Source: Chitinophagaceae bacterium UBA1946 (lineage in GTDB: Bacteria > Bacteroidota > Bacteroidia > Chitinophagales > Chitinophagaceae). Taken from it: 64,000 bases of DNA. Each line of letters begins with the position of its first letter. The first letter of the stretch is position 1. The stretch is taken from the NCBI GenBank assembly GCA_002336815.1, contig DDEU01000034.1, forward strand, positions 19,932-83,931, given 5' to 3'. Shown here in pieces: positions 34,090 to 42,816 of the stretch. The translations under genes and the position numbers were made by a program. A model generated the notes under the pieces. It saw only the letters and a program-made list of their open reading frames with translations, was not told the origin of the DNA and did not search any database.

Positions 34090-34805
34090 ATTCCTGCGCT
34101 CTGTGGTTTACAATAAGTGTTGCGATAACCGAGGTTATCTAAGATTTGTGTAAAGTTTTTGCCTTCTGGAAATTTTTTAATTGATTCGTCGAGATATTTA
34201 TATGCGTTGCGGTTTTTGCTGAACAATTTGCCCATCGTGGGCGCCACTATTTTCATGTACACATTGTAAAACTGTTTTACCACCGGCGCTTTTGGCTTAC
34301 TGAACTCCAGTACCACCAGTTTACCACCCGGTTTCAACACTCTTTTGATCTCCGCCAGGCCTTTTTCAAGATGTTCAAAGTTCCGTACTCCAAAGGCCAC
34401 TGTTACTGCATCAAACGTATTATCTAAAAACTTTATTGTTTCACTGTCGCCGTTTTCAAGCTGTATCAACCGCTCCAGGCCAAGCTTTGCGATCTTTTGG
34501 CGCCCAAGCTCCAACATGCCATCGCTGATATCTATTCCAATGATGCTTTCAGGTTTTAACACGCTGTTTGCCATGATAGCAACATCCGCTGTTCCCGTGG
34601 CTACATCCAGTATCTTTTTTGGATCGATCGCTTTCAACTGCTTCAACGCTGCCTTCCTCCACCTCACATCAATCCCGGCACTTAAAAACCTGTTCAAAAA
34701 ATCATACCGGAAAGCGATGTTGTCAAACATATCTGCCACCTGCTCCTTTTTCGACATCCCGGAACCCTGTACCGGTACCACGGTATCATGATCAAATTTT
34801 GTCAT
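34062..34805 (-). CDS. ubiE: Demethylmenaquinone methyltransferase (UbiE/MenG)
   Basis: Last step of menaquinone synthesis, SAM-dependent methylation of demethylmenaquinone. The SAM site is ILDVATGTADVAIM (about 66-79), followed by IGIDISDGMLELG (about 91-103), FDAVTVAFGVRNFE (about 131-144) and LKPGGKLVVLEFSKP; the last two are specific to the UbiE/COQ5 family. The 247-residue length is typical. A TAnnTTTG box ends 5 bp before the ATG, and porT follows with an overlap. Confidence 0.93.
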   Translation of the reverse strand: MTKFDHDTVVPVQGSGMSKKEQVADMFDNIAFRYDFLNRFLSAGIDVRWRKAALKQLKAIDPKKILDVATGTADVAIMANSVLKPESIIGIDISDGMLELGRQKIAKLGLERLIQLENGDSETIKFLDNTFDAVTVAFGVRNFEHLEKGLAEIKRVLKPGGKLVVLEFSKPKAPVVKQFYNVYMKIVAPTMGKLFSKNRNAYKYLDESIKKFPEGKNFTQILDNLGYRNTYCKPQSAGICSIYCGEK

Positions 34806-34810
34806 CCCGG

Positions 34811-34818
34811 CAAAGATA
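34811..34818 (-). promoter_or_regulatory. TAnnTTTG -7 box abutting the ubiE start
   Basis: TATCTTTG on the minus strand is separated from the ATG by five bases (CCGGG), predicting a leaderless ubiE-porT mRNA. Confidence 0.55.
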
Positions 34819-34960
34819 AAGGGTTTCCATTTTTGGGATTGAGTTTGTTTAGGTTTATTAACAGGGTTTTAGGGAGCAGTACCAGCAAGCGCTTCTTCAC
34901 ACCTTGCAGTGTAAAACAACTATCAAAAGGAATAAACGGGCAAGATTTTTAAAAGCACTT

Positions 34961-34968
34961 TATCTTTG
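34961..34968 (+). promoter_or_regulatory. TAnnTTTG -7 box abutting the engB start
   Basis: TATCTTTG is followed by CTGC and the ATG at 34973. This decides the start against the upstream ATG at 34904, which would lie before the promoter. Confidence 0.6.
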
Positions 34969-34972
34969 CTGC

Positions 34973-35605
34973 ATGCACATTAAAACAGCCACCTACCTCA
35001 TCAGCAGCCCTTCCTTTGATAAATGCCCGCCGCCCAACAAGCCGGAATTTGCATTTATCGGCCGCAGTAACGTGGGTAAGTCTTCGCTGATCAACATGCT
35101 CACCAACAATGCGAGGCTGGCTAAAACCTCGGGCACGCCGGGTAAAACACAGCTCATCAATCATTTTGAAGTTACCAGTATGCCGGATGAAAAAGCCTAC
35201 AGCCAGGAAACAAAATGGTACCTGGTAGATCTGCCCGGCTACGGCTTTGCCAAAGTAAGTATAAGCAGCAGGAGAAGATGGGAACAAATGATCGAGAATT
35301 ACCTGCGTAATAGAGAAAACCTGAAAATGATCTTTGTGCTGATCGATGCAAGACATAGCCCGCAAAAAATTGACCTGGATTTTTTAAACAATTTGGATAA
35401 ATGGGGACTTCCTATTACCATGATCTTTACCAAAGCCGATAAAGAAACACAGGCCATCGTGGCAAAGAATGTACGGCTATTTTTAGATACACTGAGAAAG
35501 ACCTGGCAGTTCCTACCGCAGCATTTTGTAAGCAGTGCAATAAAAAAATCGGGCCGTGATAAGATACTGGCCCTGGTAGAAGAATTGTATACCGAAGAAA
35601 AATAA
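34973..35605 (+). CDS. engB: Ribosome-assembly GTPase EngB (YsxC/YihA)
   Basis: Essential GTPase in large-subunit assembly. The G motifs are GRSNVGKS (G1, about 30-37), a Thr in TSGTPGKT (G2), DLPGYG (G3), TKAD (G4) and SSAIK (G5). The chosen start gives 210 residues, the family norm; an ATG 23 codons upstream would add an unrelated extension. The gene reads divergently from ubiE. Confidence 0.93.
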   Translation: MHIKTATYLISSPSFDKCPPPNKPEFAFIGRSNVGKSSLINMLTNNARLAKTSGTPGKTQLINHFEVTSMPDEKAYSQETKWYLVDLPGYGFAKVSISSRRRWEQMIENYLRNRENLKMIFVLIDARHSPQKIDLDFLNNLDKWGLPITMIFTKADKETQAIVAKNVRLFLDTLRKTWQFLPQHFVSSAIKKSGRDKILALVEELYTEEK

Positions 35606-35674
35606 GGGAGACGATGCCGTGTTCCGTAATTATCACACTACGAAAATTCCATCACTAAATCTCTAAGCCAGTTC

Positions 35675-36148
35675 TTAATTCACCACTTTGTTGGCGCAAC
35701 TGCTGCTGGCAAAGGCTTCTGGTTTGGCTTTAAAAGCGAAGCCCATCCCAAGAATATAGCCCATGGCTTCTCTCAGCGCTTCATTGCTTTTAAAACTGGG
35801 GTTGGTGTTAATGTCTGCATGAACTTCCATGTCCACATCATACAACGTAAACAGGTCGCAGAGTTCGTAAGCGATCTCGATGCTTTTCGCAACTTCAACC
35901 AGCATCCTTTCTTTAATACTGTACTTCAGCAGCGTTTTTTCATTGTGGATGAACATGAAACCGCCATGCCCTTCCCGTAAAAAAACAATTACGGTGGCAA
36001 ACTCAGTTTCCTTTCCTTTTACCTGGCTGTCTGTTCCGATGCAAACTTTAAGATGATAACCTGAACCGGCTTCTCGTGTAATAGCGGCTTCCACTGCGTC
36101 TTTGATGGGTAGCTGAATGGGGTCGCCATTGAATTTTCTCCATAACAT
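35675..36148 (-). CDS. RNase H-like YkuK family protein (DUF458)
   Basis: The 157 residues show a GTDSQVKG segment (about 38-45), FATVIVFL and a later MEVHADINTNPSFKSNEALREAMGYILGMGF block; Asp and Glu residues at these places match the acidic cluster of RNase H folds in the YkuK/DUF458 family. These proteins are uncharacterised. It ends with FASSSCANKVVN, so the Cys-rich tail is kept. An imperfect TAACTTTA box lies upstream. Confidence 0.8.
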   Translation of the reverse strand: MLWRKFNGDPIQLPIKDAVEAAITREAGSGYHLKVCIGTDSQVKGKETEFATVIVFLREGHGGFMFIHNEKTLLKYSIKERMLVEVAKSIEIAYELCDLFTLYDVDMEVHADINTNPSFKSNEALREAMGYILGMGFAFKAKPEAFASSSCANKVVN

Positions 36149-36249
36149 ATAGACTGGGGTTTTCTAAAGTTACCGAGATTTACCATACAATCAACCACCG
36201 AATTTGATTTTTATAGTATTAATAAAGAATTAATAATCCGGCGGTTCCT

Positions 36250-36285
36250 GTAAAAGAAGAAGCGGCCCTACTACAAGCCGCTGCT
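36250..36285 (-). terminator. Possible terminator after the metzincin-like gene
   Basis: AGCGGC (36261-36266) and GCCGCT (36277-36282) form a 6-bp GC stem with a 10-nt loop, followed on the minus strand by a T-rich stretch (CTTCTTTT). It lies about 40 bp after the stop at 36323. Confidence 0.45.
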
Positions 36286-36322
36286 TTAATTTACACATGA
36301 ACTACTTACTTTATTAAATGCT

Positions 36323-37900
36323 TTACTGCTTCAAGACCCTTACATTTTGCTGTAAGCCGCAACCCCTGAGCTGTAAAATATAAATACCCGGCGGCAAGGC
36401 AGCCACTGGTATGTTGCCCGTTCCGGCAGCGCCGTTGCCAAGCGCTACTGCATTGCCATTGATGGAGAAGAGGCGGTATACATATTTATCTGCTGCAGTT
36501 ACGGTGACCTGGTCATGCACAAAATTTGATACGATGAACGGGCTGTTCTCAGTTGCCTGCTTGAGCAGTACGGTAGTTGAATACACTGTATTGCCGCTTG
36601 CAGATACTACCTGCAGCCGGTAATAAAGAGCTGTTTTTTGCTGTGGTATATAACTATAACTGCTTTGTGCATTGCTGAAATGATCTACGTCTGCAAAATG
36701 GGTACCATCGGCCGAGGCCTGCAATACAACAGAGCTCACGGTTTCATTACAGGCAATGTTCCAGTTAAGTTTGTGCTGGTTATTGCTCACCGTTCCTGTT
36801 AACACAATATTGCAAACAGGCAATACAGCAAACATTCCCCGGAGTGTATAAGAACCAAGACTGCCATAGTCTGTAGCATTGCTGTTGCCGGTCCCATCCA
36901 CCACCAGGTAATAAACACCGGCGGTAAGTATGGTGTCGATGGCTACACTCATGCTGCCGGCAGGGTTATACACTTTTACCAGGTTTTTAGCAGCATCATA
37001 CAAGGAAACTTTTATATCAAGATCTGCACCTTCATTGCCGGCATTAAAGCCAAAGGGTACCGCATCCAGGTGAAAGTTTGAATTGTGCAGTAAATTAAAC
37101 GAGAAAGCATCTTTGTCGGTACTCGTGCTGATGATACCGCTGATGTTAATATTGGCAGAATTGATGATGGCAGGTGCATTGCTGATATCGTCGCTGAAAT
37201 CATCAGCCCGGTATCCAAATCCATTTTGAGAAGTAATGGTGGAAAGATTGTCCTCCACACTACTGCAGCCATAAGGTGTAGGGCCATTGTTCCACCCACT
37301 CATATTGCGGTAATAGCTGTTGCCCATGATTGGCGCCCAGCCGGTTTCACCACTGCCGGCACCATCATTATAGGTAGCTGTAAGGTTACAACCGCCATCA
37401 TATTTGGACTGGTGTTTTAATCCCAGTGAATGGCCGCTTTCGTGGGAACAGCATTCTGCCACCATCTTTGGACTATTAGGTCCCAGCCGGTCGCAAAACA
37501 CAAAGCAGGGTGTATCATCGCCCCAGGTAAATGCGCCCAGGTAACTGATGCCTCCAACGCCTGTAAACCAGCTACTGGTAGGCGTTACAATTACACGGAT
37601 CCTCCTGTCGACCGGTGCCGCCAAAAACACAGTAAGATCTGTAGTGATATTGATATCAAAGGGGCGGTAATCTTCCGCTACCCGGTTAAATATTTCAGTT
37701 ATTTGTGTGCTGTTGAGTGCGGCAGGTAGGCAATTGAGGGTATTGCCGTTATTCCACATGGCACTGTTTACTTCTTCGCCGTCGAAATCAAGATAAATAG
37801 TGGCAGCGGCAGTTGGAAAGCTGTTCAGTTTTACCTGGCTGCTGGCCGCAAATGCAAACAGCAACGCTGTTAGCAGGGTGAACAGAATTTTGTTTTTCAT
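36323..37900 (-). CDS. Secreted metzincin-like metalloprotease with T9SS sorting domain
   Basis: The 525 residues open with a signal peptide ending near AASSQ. The zinc motif HESGHSLGLKH (HExxHxxGxxH, 153-163) marks a metzincin; a downstream Met in APIMGNSYYRN serves as a Met-turn candidate. A PPC-like beta domain (about 240-350, ending in YLVVDGTGNSNATDYGSYT region) and an Ig-like/T9SS C-terminus (about 440-525, ending in YILQLRGCGLQQNVRVLKQ) follow. It should be a secreted, surface-anchored or released peptidase. It lies 40 bp after a small secreted-protein gene in the same direction. Confidence 0.82.
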   Translation of the reverse strand: MKNKILFTLLTALLFAFAASSQVKLNSFPTAAATIYLDFDGEEVNSAMWNNGNTLNCLPAALNSTQITEIFNRVAEDYRPFDINITTDLTVFLAAPVDRRIRVIVTPTSSWFTGVGGISYLGAFTWGDDTPCFVFCDRLGPNSPKMVAECCSHESGHSLGLKHQSKYDGGCNLTATYNDGAGSGETGWAPIMGNSYYRNMSGWNNGPTPYGCSSVEDNLSTITSQNGFGYRADDFSDDISNAPAIINSANINISGIISTSTDKDAFSFNLLHNSNFHLDAVPFGFNAGNEGADLDIKVSLYDAAKNLVKVYNPAGSMSVAIDTILTAGVYYLVVDGTGNSNATDYGSLGSYTLRGMFAVLPVCNIVLTGTVSNNQHKLNWNIACNETVSSVVLQASADGTHFADVDHFSNAQSSYSYIPQQKTALYYRLQVVSASGNTVYSTTVLLKQATENSPFIVSNFVHDQVTVTAADKYVYRLFSINGNAVALGNGAAGTGNIPVAALPPGIYILQLRGCGLQQNVRVLKQ

Positions 37901-37940
37901 AAAGCAGGATTTTGGTTGGATATTGATCGGATGTTAGTTT

Positions 37941-38402
37941 TTATTTTTGCCGGCTGCAGATCTGTAATATTTCTTCTGTAGCAACTTTTACGAGCCGGTA
38001 ATTGTTATCGCCACTTCGTTTTAGTTCATAACCATCGGCAAAATCAGGACTCATCAAATGGCCCACGTAGATAACATTGTTGTTGGAGTCGTAACGCCTG
38101 GTTACCGAAAAAAGGATATTATTAAAATTGGTCAATTTCACTGAAACTGTTTGCAGGTAACTGTATTGCTTTGCCCACCATCTAACCGGGCCTTTTAAAG
38201 TAAGATTACCCGGCAGCGATACGCTAACTTCTACATCATTTCCCTTTGCAAAAAAGCCGGCCAGTTGTGCTTCGGTACAATCGATGACTGCAGGATAATT
38301 TTTAAAAAGAAAAGGTTTGGGATCAGTAGCTTTTTGCGCTGTGCTGTTTAAGGTTGTAAACAGGCATAAAAGAGCAAACACCAGTTGGGTACAGTGTTTC
38401 AT
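37941..38402 (-). CDS. Small secreted protein of unknown function
   Basis: The 153 residues begin with a clear signal peptide ending at NSTAQK. The mature domain is basic and beta-rich, with FFAKGNDVEVSVSLPGN, a GPVRWW segment and a C-terminal LVKVATEEIL helix. No family is recognised. It lies 40 bp upstream of the metzincin-like protease gene, so a chaperone, inhibitor or partner role could be tested; nothing in the sequence shows it. Confidence 0.75.
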   Translation of the reverse strand: MKHCTQLVFALLCLFTTLNSTAQKATDPKPFLFKNYPAVIDCTEAQLAGFFAKGNDVEVSVSLPGNLTLKGPVRWWAKQYSYLQTVSVKLTNFNNILFSVTRRYDSNNNVIYVGHLMSPDFADGYELKRSGDNNYRLVKVATEEILQICSRQK

Positions 38403-38536
38403 AAGATTGTTTTTGGATGGATAAATATGGCAGGTTGGATATTTCCTGCTACATATGATATAACGCTGGGATGCTATTTATTATTGCGCAGGGAGAGGAG
38501 ATGGCAATAGCGAAGGATATGCAGGACTAAGGGAGA

Positions 38537-38902
38537 TTAGTATTGGCCGGTGCCGAGCAGTACAAGCGTACAGGCTTCCTGCACCCGGATGCCGGCTTCT
38601 TTTGCCATATCGTACAACTCATCGTTTTCAGTACCGGGATTAAAGATGATGCGTTTGGGATGCAGCGATAAAATATACTGGTAATAATCTTTTTGCCGGG
38701 ATGGGTTCAGGTATAAGGTAACAGTGTCAATATCAGCAAAAGGTTTACTTTCTGTTTCGATAAGCGTATCGCCGATATTGCCCGGCCTGTTTCCCAGGGC
38801 AACCACCGGTTGCTGGTGTGCCATTAATTTTTGTACTGCCAAAAAGCTATAGCGCTGAGGGTTGGTAGAGGCGCCCAGCACAAGTGTTTTTTTCTGTTGC
38901 AT
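38537..38902 (-). CDS. CoA-binding domain protein (YccU-like)
   Basis: A single CoA-binding Rossmann fold makes up the 121 residues: TLVLGASTNPQRYSFLAVQKL (about 6-26), VVALGNRPG and later RIIFNPGTEN and GIRVQEACTLVLL. This matches stand-alone CoA-binding proteins related to succinyl-CoA ligase alpha subunits; their role is not settled. It follows the DCC-family gene by 40 bp. Confidence 0.85.
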   Translation of the reverse strand: MQQKKTLVLGASTNPQRYSFLAVQKLMAHQQPVVALGNRPGNIGDTLIETESKPFADIDTVTLYLNPSRQKDYYQYILSLHPKRIIFNPGTENDELYDMAKEAGIRVQEACTLVLLGTGQY

Positions 38903-38942
38903 GATCTGTTGTTGATACGGTTAATTACTGATTGGGGATGCC

Positions 38943-39344
38943 TTACATAAGAAATCTTGATCTTACATCCGGTGTTGGTATCATGCAGGCTTCCCGCTCT
39001 CCAAACCATTTGTAACGGTGCTTCGCAATAAAATCATAGATGCCATTTCGAATAAATGCAGGCACGATGATAAAAGCATAACAAAGCGGCCAGAGACCTG
39101 TCAAATACCTGCACACTCTTAAAGCTGCGGTGGAGCGGTTATACAGGATACCATCCTCTATAAATAAAAAAGAACGCAGGTCATTGGCAGGAACTCCATA
39201 TTGCTCCGTTAATGCGGCCCCGGTTGCACTCTGCAGCGCCGCAAATTTGATCGTTTTCTTTTTATCTCTTTTAATGGTGAAATTAACTGCCCCATTGCAA
39301 AAATTGCAAACACCATCAAATAATATCACCGGGTCCTGTTCCAT
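38943..39344 (-). CDS. DCC family thiol-disulfide protein (DUF393)
   Basis: The 133 residues have the family signature FDGVCNFCNGAVNF (C13-x-x-C16) near the start. The DCC name comes from the conserved DxxCxxC motif; members are putative thiol-disulfide oxidoreductases. A hydrophobic stretch near 90-115 (CYAFIIVPAFIRNGIYDFIA) follows. A TAATTTTG box 12 bp upstream of the ATG serves as promoter. Confidence 0.85.
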   Translation of the reverse strand: MEQDPVILFDGVCNFCNGAVNFTIKRDKKKTIKFAALQSATGAALTEQYGVPANDLRSFLFIEDGILYNRSTAALRVCRYLTGLWPLCYAFIIVPAFIRNGIYDFIAKHRYKWFGEREACMIPTPDVRSRFLM

Positions 39345-39356
39345 GTTATCTTAAAA

Positions 39357-39364
39357 CAAAATTA
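39357..39364 (-). promoter_or_regulatory. TAnnTTTG -7 box of the DCC-family gene
   Basis: TAATTTTG on the minus strand ends 12 bp before the ATG, giving a very short leader. No clear -33 TTG was seen. Confidence 0.45.
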
Positions 39365-39398
39365 CGTCAATTTGGTTGAGTGTACCCGGAGCACCAGG

Positions 39399-40382
39399 TT
39401 AAAATAAAAAGTACTTTTTCCGGGGTGTTTTGCTGATGATCTCATTGATGGCATCTTTCGCAAAAGGATATTTAAATTTAAAACCGGTCTGCAAAATTTT
39501 GGTAGGCATTACCCAGCGGCTTTTTAAGATCAGTTCTGTTTCCGTTCCGATAATGGCAGCACCGATCTTCAGCATCCATTCATAAGCTGGTAACCCGATG
39601 ACATGGCCGGTAGCCTGCCGCAGGGTTTGCATAAACTCATTATTGGTAACCGCACCGGGACTGCTGCAATTATAGATTCCCTCAAGTGCTTTGTGATCGT
39701 AGATCCATTCAATCATGCGGCAGGTGTCTTCCGCATGTACCCAACTGTACATTTGCCGCCCACTGCCCTGCCGTCCCCCGAGGCCAAATTTCAACAAATT
39801 AAAATAAGGGATCATTACGCCACCGGCACCCAGGGTGATGGCCATGCGTAAAGCTACTTTTCTTGTAAAGGGTGTTCGCTGTGCATAAAAAGTATCTTCC
39901 CAACGCTGGCATACCTGTACAGAAAAGTCAGTAGAAAAATCAGTGAAAGATTCATCTCTTGCTCCGTTGGTTGCATGAGGGTAAATGGTTGCAGAGGCTG
40001 CATTGATCCACAAATCCGGGGGCTTTACTGCCTGCCGGATAGCAGCACCAATAGCCTTGGTGCTATTGGTTCTGCTGTCAAATATTACCTGTTTATTTTT
40101 TTCCGTGTACCTGCAATTGACGGTTTTACCTGCAAGATTGATGACGATATCAGCATGATTGAATTCCTGCATCCAGTCGCCTTCATTGATGCCATCCCAT
40201 TTCACATAACGGATATTGCTGCGGATATTTTCATGGAGCTGTTCCTGGCCGAAGGCATTTGTTTTTTGTTGTTTCAATTGTCTTGTTAAAATAACAATGC
40301 TATTGTGTTCGCCGAAATAATTACATATTTCCTGGCCTATAAAACCGGTACCTCCTGCCAGGATGATCTTCTTGTTTTGCAT
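39399..40382 (-). CDS. TIGR01777 family NAD-dependent epimerase-like protein
   Basis: The 327-residue short-chain-type protein opens with the NAD-binding GGTGFIGQEI (about 10-19), has HADIVINLAG (about 76-85) and a C-terminal DUF1731-like tail (LKSRWVMPTKILQTGFKFKYP). This is the TIGR01777/SDR39U1 group, whose substrate is not known. The 54-bp gap to the DCC gene holds that gene's promoter region. Confidence 0.85.
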   Translation of the reverse strand: MQNKKIILAGGTGFIGQEICNYFGEHNSIVILTRQLKQQKTNAFGQEQLHENIRSNIRYVKWDGINEGDWMQEFNHADIVINLAGKTVNCRYTEKNKQVIFDSRTNSTKAIGAAIRQAVKPPDLWINAASATIYPHATNGARDESFTDFSTDFSVQVCQRWEDTFYAQRTPFTRKVALRMAITLGAGGVMIPYFNLLKFGLGGRQGSGRQMYSWVHAEDTCRMIEWIYDHKALEGIYNCSSPGAVTNNEFMQTLRQATGHVIGLPAYEWMLKIGAAIIGTETELILKSRWVMPTKILQTGFKFKYPFAKDAINEIISKTPRKKYFLF

Positions 40383-40403
40383 ACAAAGATTTTTTAATTT
40401 TTA

Positions 40404-40808
40404 TTACTGCCTGATCTGTGTATCGATGTACTGGTTTGCCAATCCTTCTTTGATATTTTTTTCATGGATCGCTTTTTTCCTGAGATTAAAGAAAATGTAC
40501 AGGTTAAAGAAGTGCATGGCTCCCAGGATCAAAATGATAAGCCCGATCTTTATGCTCAGCTCTTCTATCACCGCCTGTACATCAATGATGCGGTCGGTTA
40601 CCTGCAAGGTGTACACCGCATAACCAATGTTGATAAGATAAAAGCCAACAAGCAAAAGATTGTTCACGCTGTCTGCCAGTTCCTGGTTGCCATGAAAGAT
40701 ATCCACCAGGAATACTTTTCCGTTCTTGAACAATGTTCTTGCTACCCATATGGTAAGGCAGACAGTTATCACAAGATAGAAGCTGTAGGTGAGGATGATG
40801 TAGTTCAT
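40404..40808 (-). CDS. Four-helix membrane protein of unknown function
   Basis: The 134 residues contain three hydrophobic helices (about 3-23, 49-70 and 86-108) and a charged C-terminal tail. No family is recognised. It lies 21 bp before the TIGR01777 gene in the same direction. Confidence 0.75.
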   Translation of the reverse strand: MNYIILTYSFYLVITVCLTIWVARTLFKNGKVFLVDIFHGNQELADSVNNLLLVGFYLINIGYAVYTLQVTDRIIDVQAVIEELSIKIGLIILILGAMHFFNLYIFFNLRKKAIHEKNIKEGLANQYIDTQIRQ

Positions 40809-40935
40809 ACAATGTAGTTTTATGATGATGAAATAATTTACATTCTTAATATTCCGGCGATTGCTACAGAAGAATAATACAGTTTAAGGAATTTTGAATA
40901 TTGATATTTCAGAAAATATTGAAAAGTGTATTCAT

Positions 40936-40957
40936 AATAAAAGCCGCATTGGCGGCT
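40936..40957 (-). terminator. Hairpin after the GbsR-like gene
   Basis: AGCCGC (40942-40947) and GCGGCT (40952-40957) form a 6-bp stem with a 4-nt loop, followed on the minus strand by TTTTATTA. It lies 16 bp after the regulator stop codon. Confidence 0.65.
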
Positions 40958-40973
40958 GTATGTTAAGATTTGC

Positions 40974-41480
40974 TTATTTAAACATTTTCATTATTCCGGC
41001 CAGGAACCAGTTCTCATCTGCTTTCACCATCACGTCAAGCATTTTATCTGCCTGCAATCCCAGTTTTTTTATGCCGCCGATGGTTTCCACAAATTGCTTT
41101 ACATCTTTGTCTTTTTTATCCCCGTCAATCTTTTCCAACTGGCTCAGCAGTTTCAGCATTGGATCAAGCTCTCTCTTTTTTCGTTCTTTAATGATCTGGG
41201 TTGCTACTTTCCAAATGTCTTTTTCTGCGGTAAAATATTCCCGGCGTTCTCCCGGCAATATTACCCTGTCTACCAATCCCCAGGTGATGAGATCCCGTAT
41301 ATTCATGTTCACATTCCCACGGCTGATATTGAGTTGTTCCATCAGGTCATCCTGTGTAAGCGGATCAGGACTCACCATCAGCAACGCATGAATCTGCGCC
41401 ATGGTGCGGTTGATACCCCAATGGCTTCCAAAAGCTCCCCAGCTACTGACAAATTGTAATTTAGCTTCTGTAAGTTTCAT
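40974..41480 (-). CDS. GbsR/MarR family transcriptional regulator
   Basis: A winged-helix repressor of the GbsR type. The HTH is PDPLTQDDLMEQLNISRGNV (about 36-55), with the wing GLVDRVILPGERREYF (about 68-83), and a C-terminal helical part for dimerisation. GbsR controls glycine-betaine genes in Bacillus, but Bacteroidota members act elsewhere, so no target is assigned. Its promoter is TATCTTTG at 41498-41505. Confidence 0.85.
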   Translation of the reverse strand: MKLTEAKLQFVSSWGAFGSHWGINRTMAQIHALLMVSPDPLTQDDLMEQLNISRGNVNMNIRDLITWGLVDRVILPGERREYFTAEKDIWKVATQIIKERKKRELDPMLKLLSQLEKIDGDKKDKDVKQFVETIGGIKKLGLQADKMLDVMVKADENWFLAGIMKMFK

Positions 41481-41497
41481 GCCTGTTTATTAGAACA

Positions 41498-41505
41498 CAA
41501 AGATA
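41498..41505 (-). promoter_or_regulatory. TAnnTTTG -7 box of the GbsR-like gene
   Basis: TATCTTTG on the minus strand ends 17 bp before the ATG. A full match to the -7 consensus. Confidence 0.5.
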
Positions 41506-41562
41506 GTCGTCATTTTGAATTTTCAAAATATTTTGAAAATTAATTTTTTATTAACGGGTACA

Positions 41563-42171
41563 TCAAAGCAATTTTATTTTAAACTTCCCATCCGAAACAA
41601 CTACCGAACGTCCATCCGCACGAAAGGCAGGGCCACTGAAAACACCGGTAGCAATTTTAGTAGACAGCACATAGCTCGTGATCATAAAATAAAAAGGCTG
41701 GTCGTTGTGGCTGAGCAATACGTAGGGAAAGTTGGTATGATAATAATAAAAGATTGCGCTGGAGGCCCGGACATTTGTGGTGTCCCCGTTAAGCGAAGCC
41801 GGCAGGTTCACCGTAAATATGATGCCTGTATCGGCTCCACAATTGGAAGGCCCAAAAAAAGTAAACACATTTTTTTCAAGGCTCAGCATAAAGGAAGTAT
41901 CTACTTTGCCACAGAGGATTGAGTTACCTGTTTTAAATCTCCAGTACCCCTCTGCTACATCGTTATTGTTGTTACAAGCCGGGCAATTGGGCAATGCTCC
42001 CGGGTCAATGTGAATGGTATCGGAGGGTAAAATGGTATCAACAGGTACAACTACCACTGGAGGAACAGTATTACCGCCTTCATAACTGTATTCTTTGTCG
42101 CAGGAAGCAAGCAGAAATATTATTCCGGCAATCAGGAAAATACAAGGATGATATAATTTTTCAATCGTCAT
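41563..42171 (-). CDS. Lipoprotein of unknown function
   Basis: The chosen ATG gives a lipoprotein signal: a basic start, a hydrophobic core and the lipobox LASC with Cys at about 24, followed by DKEYSYEGG. The mature part is beta-rich with a Pro/Val-rich linker (PPVVVVPVDT) and a CPACNNN pair. Alternative starts lie at 42195 (ATG) and 42243 (GTG); a TAGTTTTG box 14 bp before 42195 supports that ATG as the mRNA start. The function is unknown. Confidence 0.7.
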   Translation of the reverse strand: MTIEKLYHPCIFLIAGIIFLLASCDKEYSYEGGNTVPPVVVVPVDTILPSDTIHIDPGALPNCPACNNNNDVAEGYWRFKTGNSILCGKVDTSFMLSLEKNVFTFFGPSNCGADTGIIFTVNLPASLNGDTTNVRASSAIFYYYHTNFPYVLLSHNDQPFYFMITSYVLSTKIATGVFSGPAFRADGRSVVVSDGKFKIKLL

Positions 42172-42263
42172 CAGCAGTGCTGCTTTAAATAGCATGAAAG
42201 TATAAGATACAAAACTATTGTTATATTTTGCTTTGTTGCACACACTGCATTGCTTTCAACCAA

Positions 42264-42290
42264 TAAAAAATGCCGCAATCTGCGGCACTT
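42264..42290 (-). terminator. Intrinsic terminator after the small 66-residue gene
   Basis: TGCCGCA (42271-42277) and TGCGGCA (42281-42287) form a 7-bp stem with a 3-nt loop, followed on the minus strand by six T (42265-42270). Confidence 0.75.
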
Positions 42291-42312
42291 GTTAAATTAC
42301 TTGTAATAGTGT

Positions 42313-42513
42313 TTACACTGCATTGGCGATATCCTGCATCATCACCAGCCTTTCTTCCGGCACCCATATCTTTTGAGATTCCTCCCTGTCCGGGTAAGTA
42401 TAATCCACTTCGTATTTTCTTGATTCATCATTCTGATCAAGGATCACTGCTACACCTGCAGGCTTATACTCCGTATCAAGCAAAATAACTTTCTGACTAA
42501 GATGAAATTTCAT
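42313..42513 (-). CDS. Small cytosolic protein of unknown function
   Basis: The chosen ATG gives 66 residues starting MKFHLSQKV and ending IANAV. An ATG 23 codons upstream (42582) adds an unrelated stretch. It is acidic and mixed alpha/beta (VDYTYPDREESQKIWVPEER). A hairpin terminator follows, which supports that it is expressed. No family is recognised. Confidence 0.6.
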   Translation of the reverse strand: MKFHLSQKVILLDTEYKPAGVAVILDQNDESRKYEVDYTYPDREESQKIWVPEERLVMMQDIANAV

Positions 42514-42766
42514 TGTGTTTAATGCTTTTATGGGTATTTTTTTAAGAACAAAATTTATGCCCGAATTATTTCCCAAAAACAAGTTTTACAAACAGGTTTC
42601 GGCCAGGAGCATTTGATCAACTGCTTAACGCATAAAAACGATCAGTATTTTATAAGGATGGTTGGATGTTGAAAGTAAATTAGCGAATCCCTGCTAATTC
42701 TGGATTTAAGAAATCTACAACTTACTCACATGTTCATTAAATGAGGATAACCACTCCAATTATCCA
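42514..42766. other. Gap without a gene
   Basis: The stretch between the 66-residue gene and the pdhC terminator is AT-rich. A TAAATTTT-like box near 42555 may serve the small gene. I see no tRNA, repeat or ORF worth calling. Confidence 0.6.
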
Positions 42767-42794
42767 TAAAAAAAGCGCTGAGCATTCAGCGCTT
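42767..42794 (-). terminator. Intrinsic terminator after pdhC
   Basis: AAGCGCTGA (42773-42781) and TCAGCGCTT (42786-42794) form a perfect 9-bp stem with loop GCAT, followed on the minus strand by seven T. Confidence 0.85.
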
Positions 42795-42816
42795 ATACTT
42801 TTAAATATTAAATATG

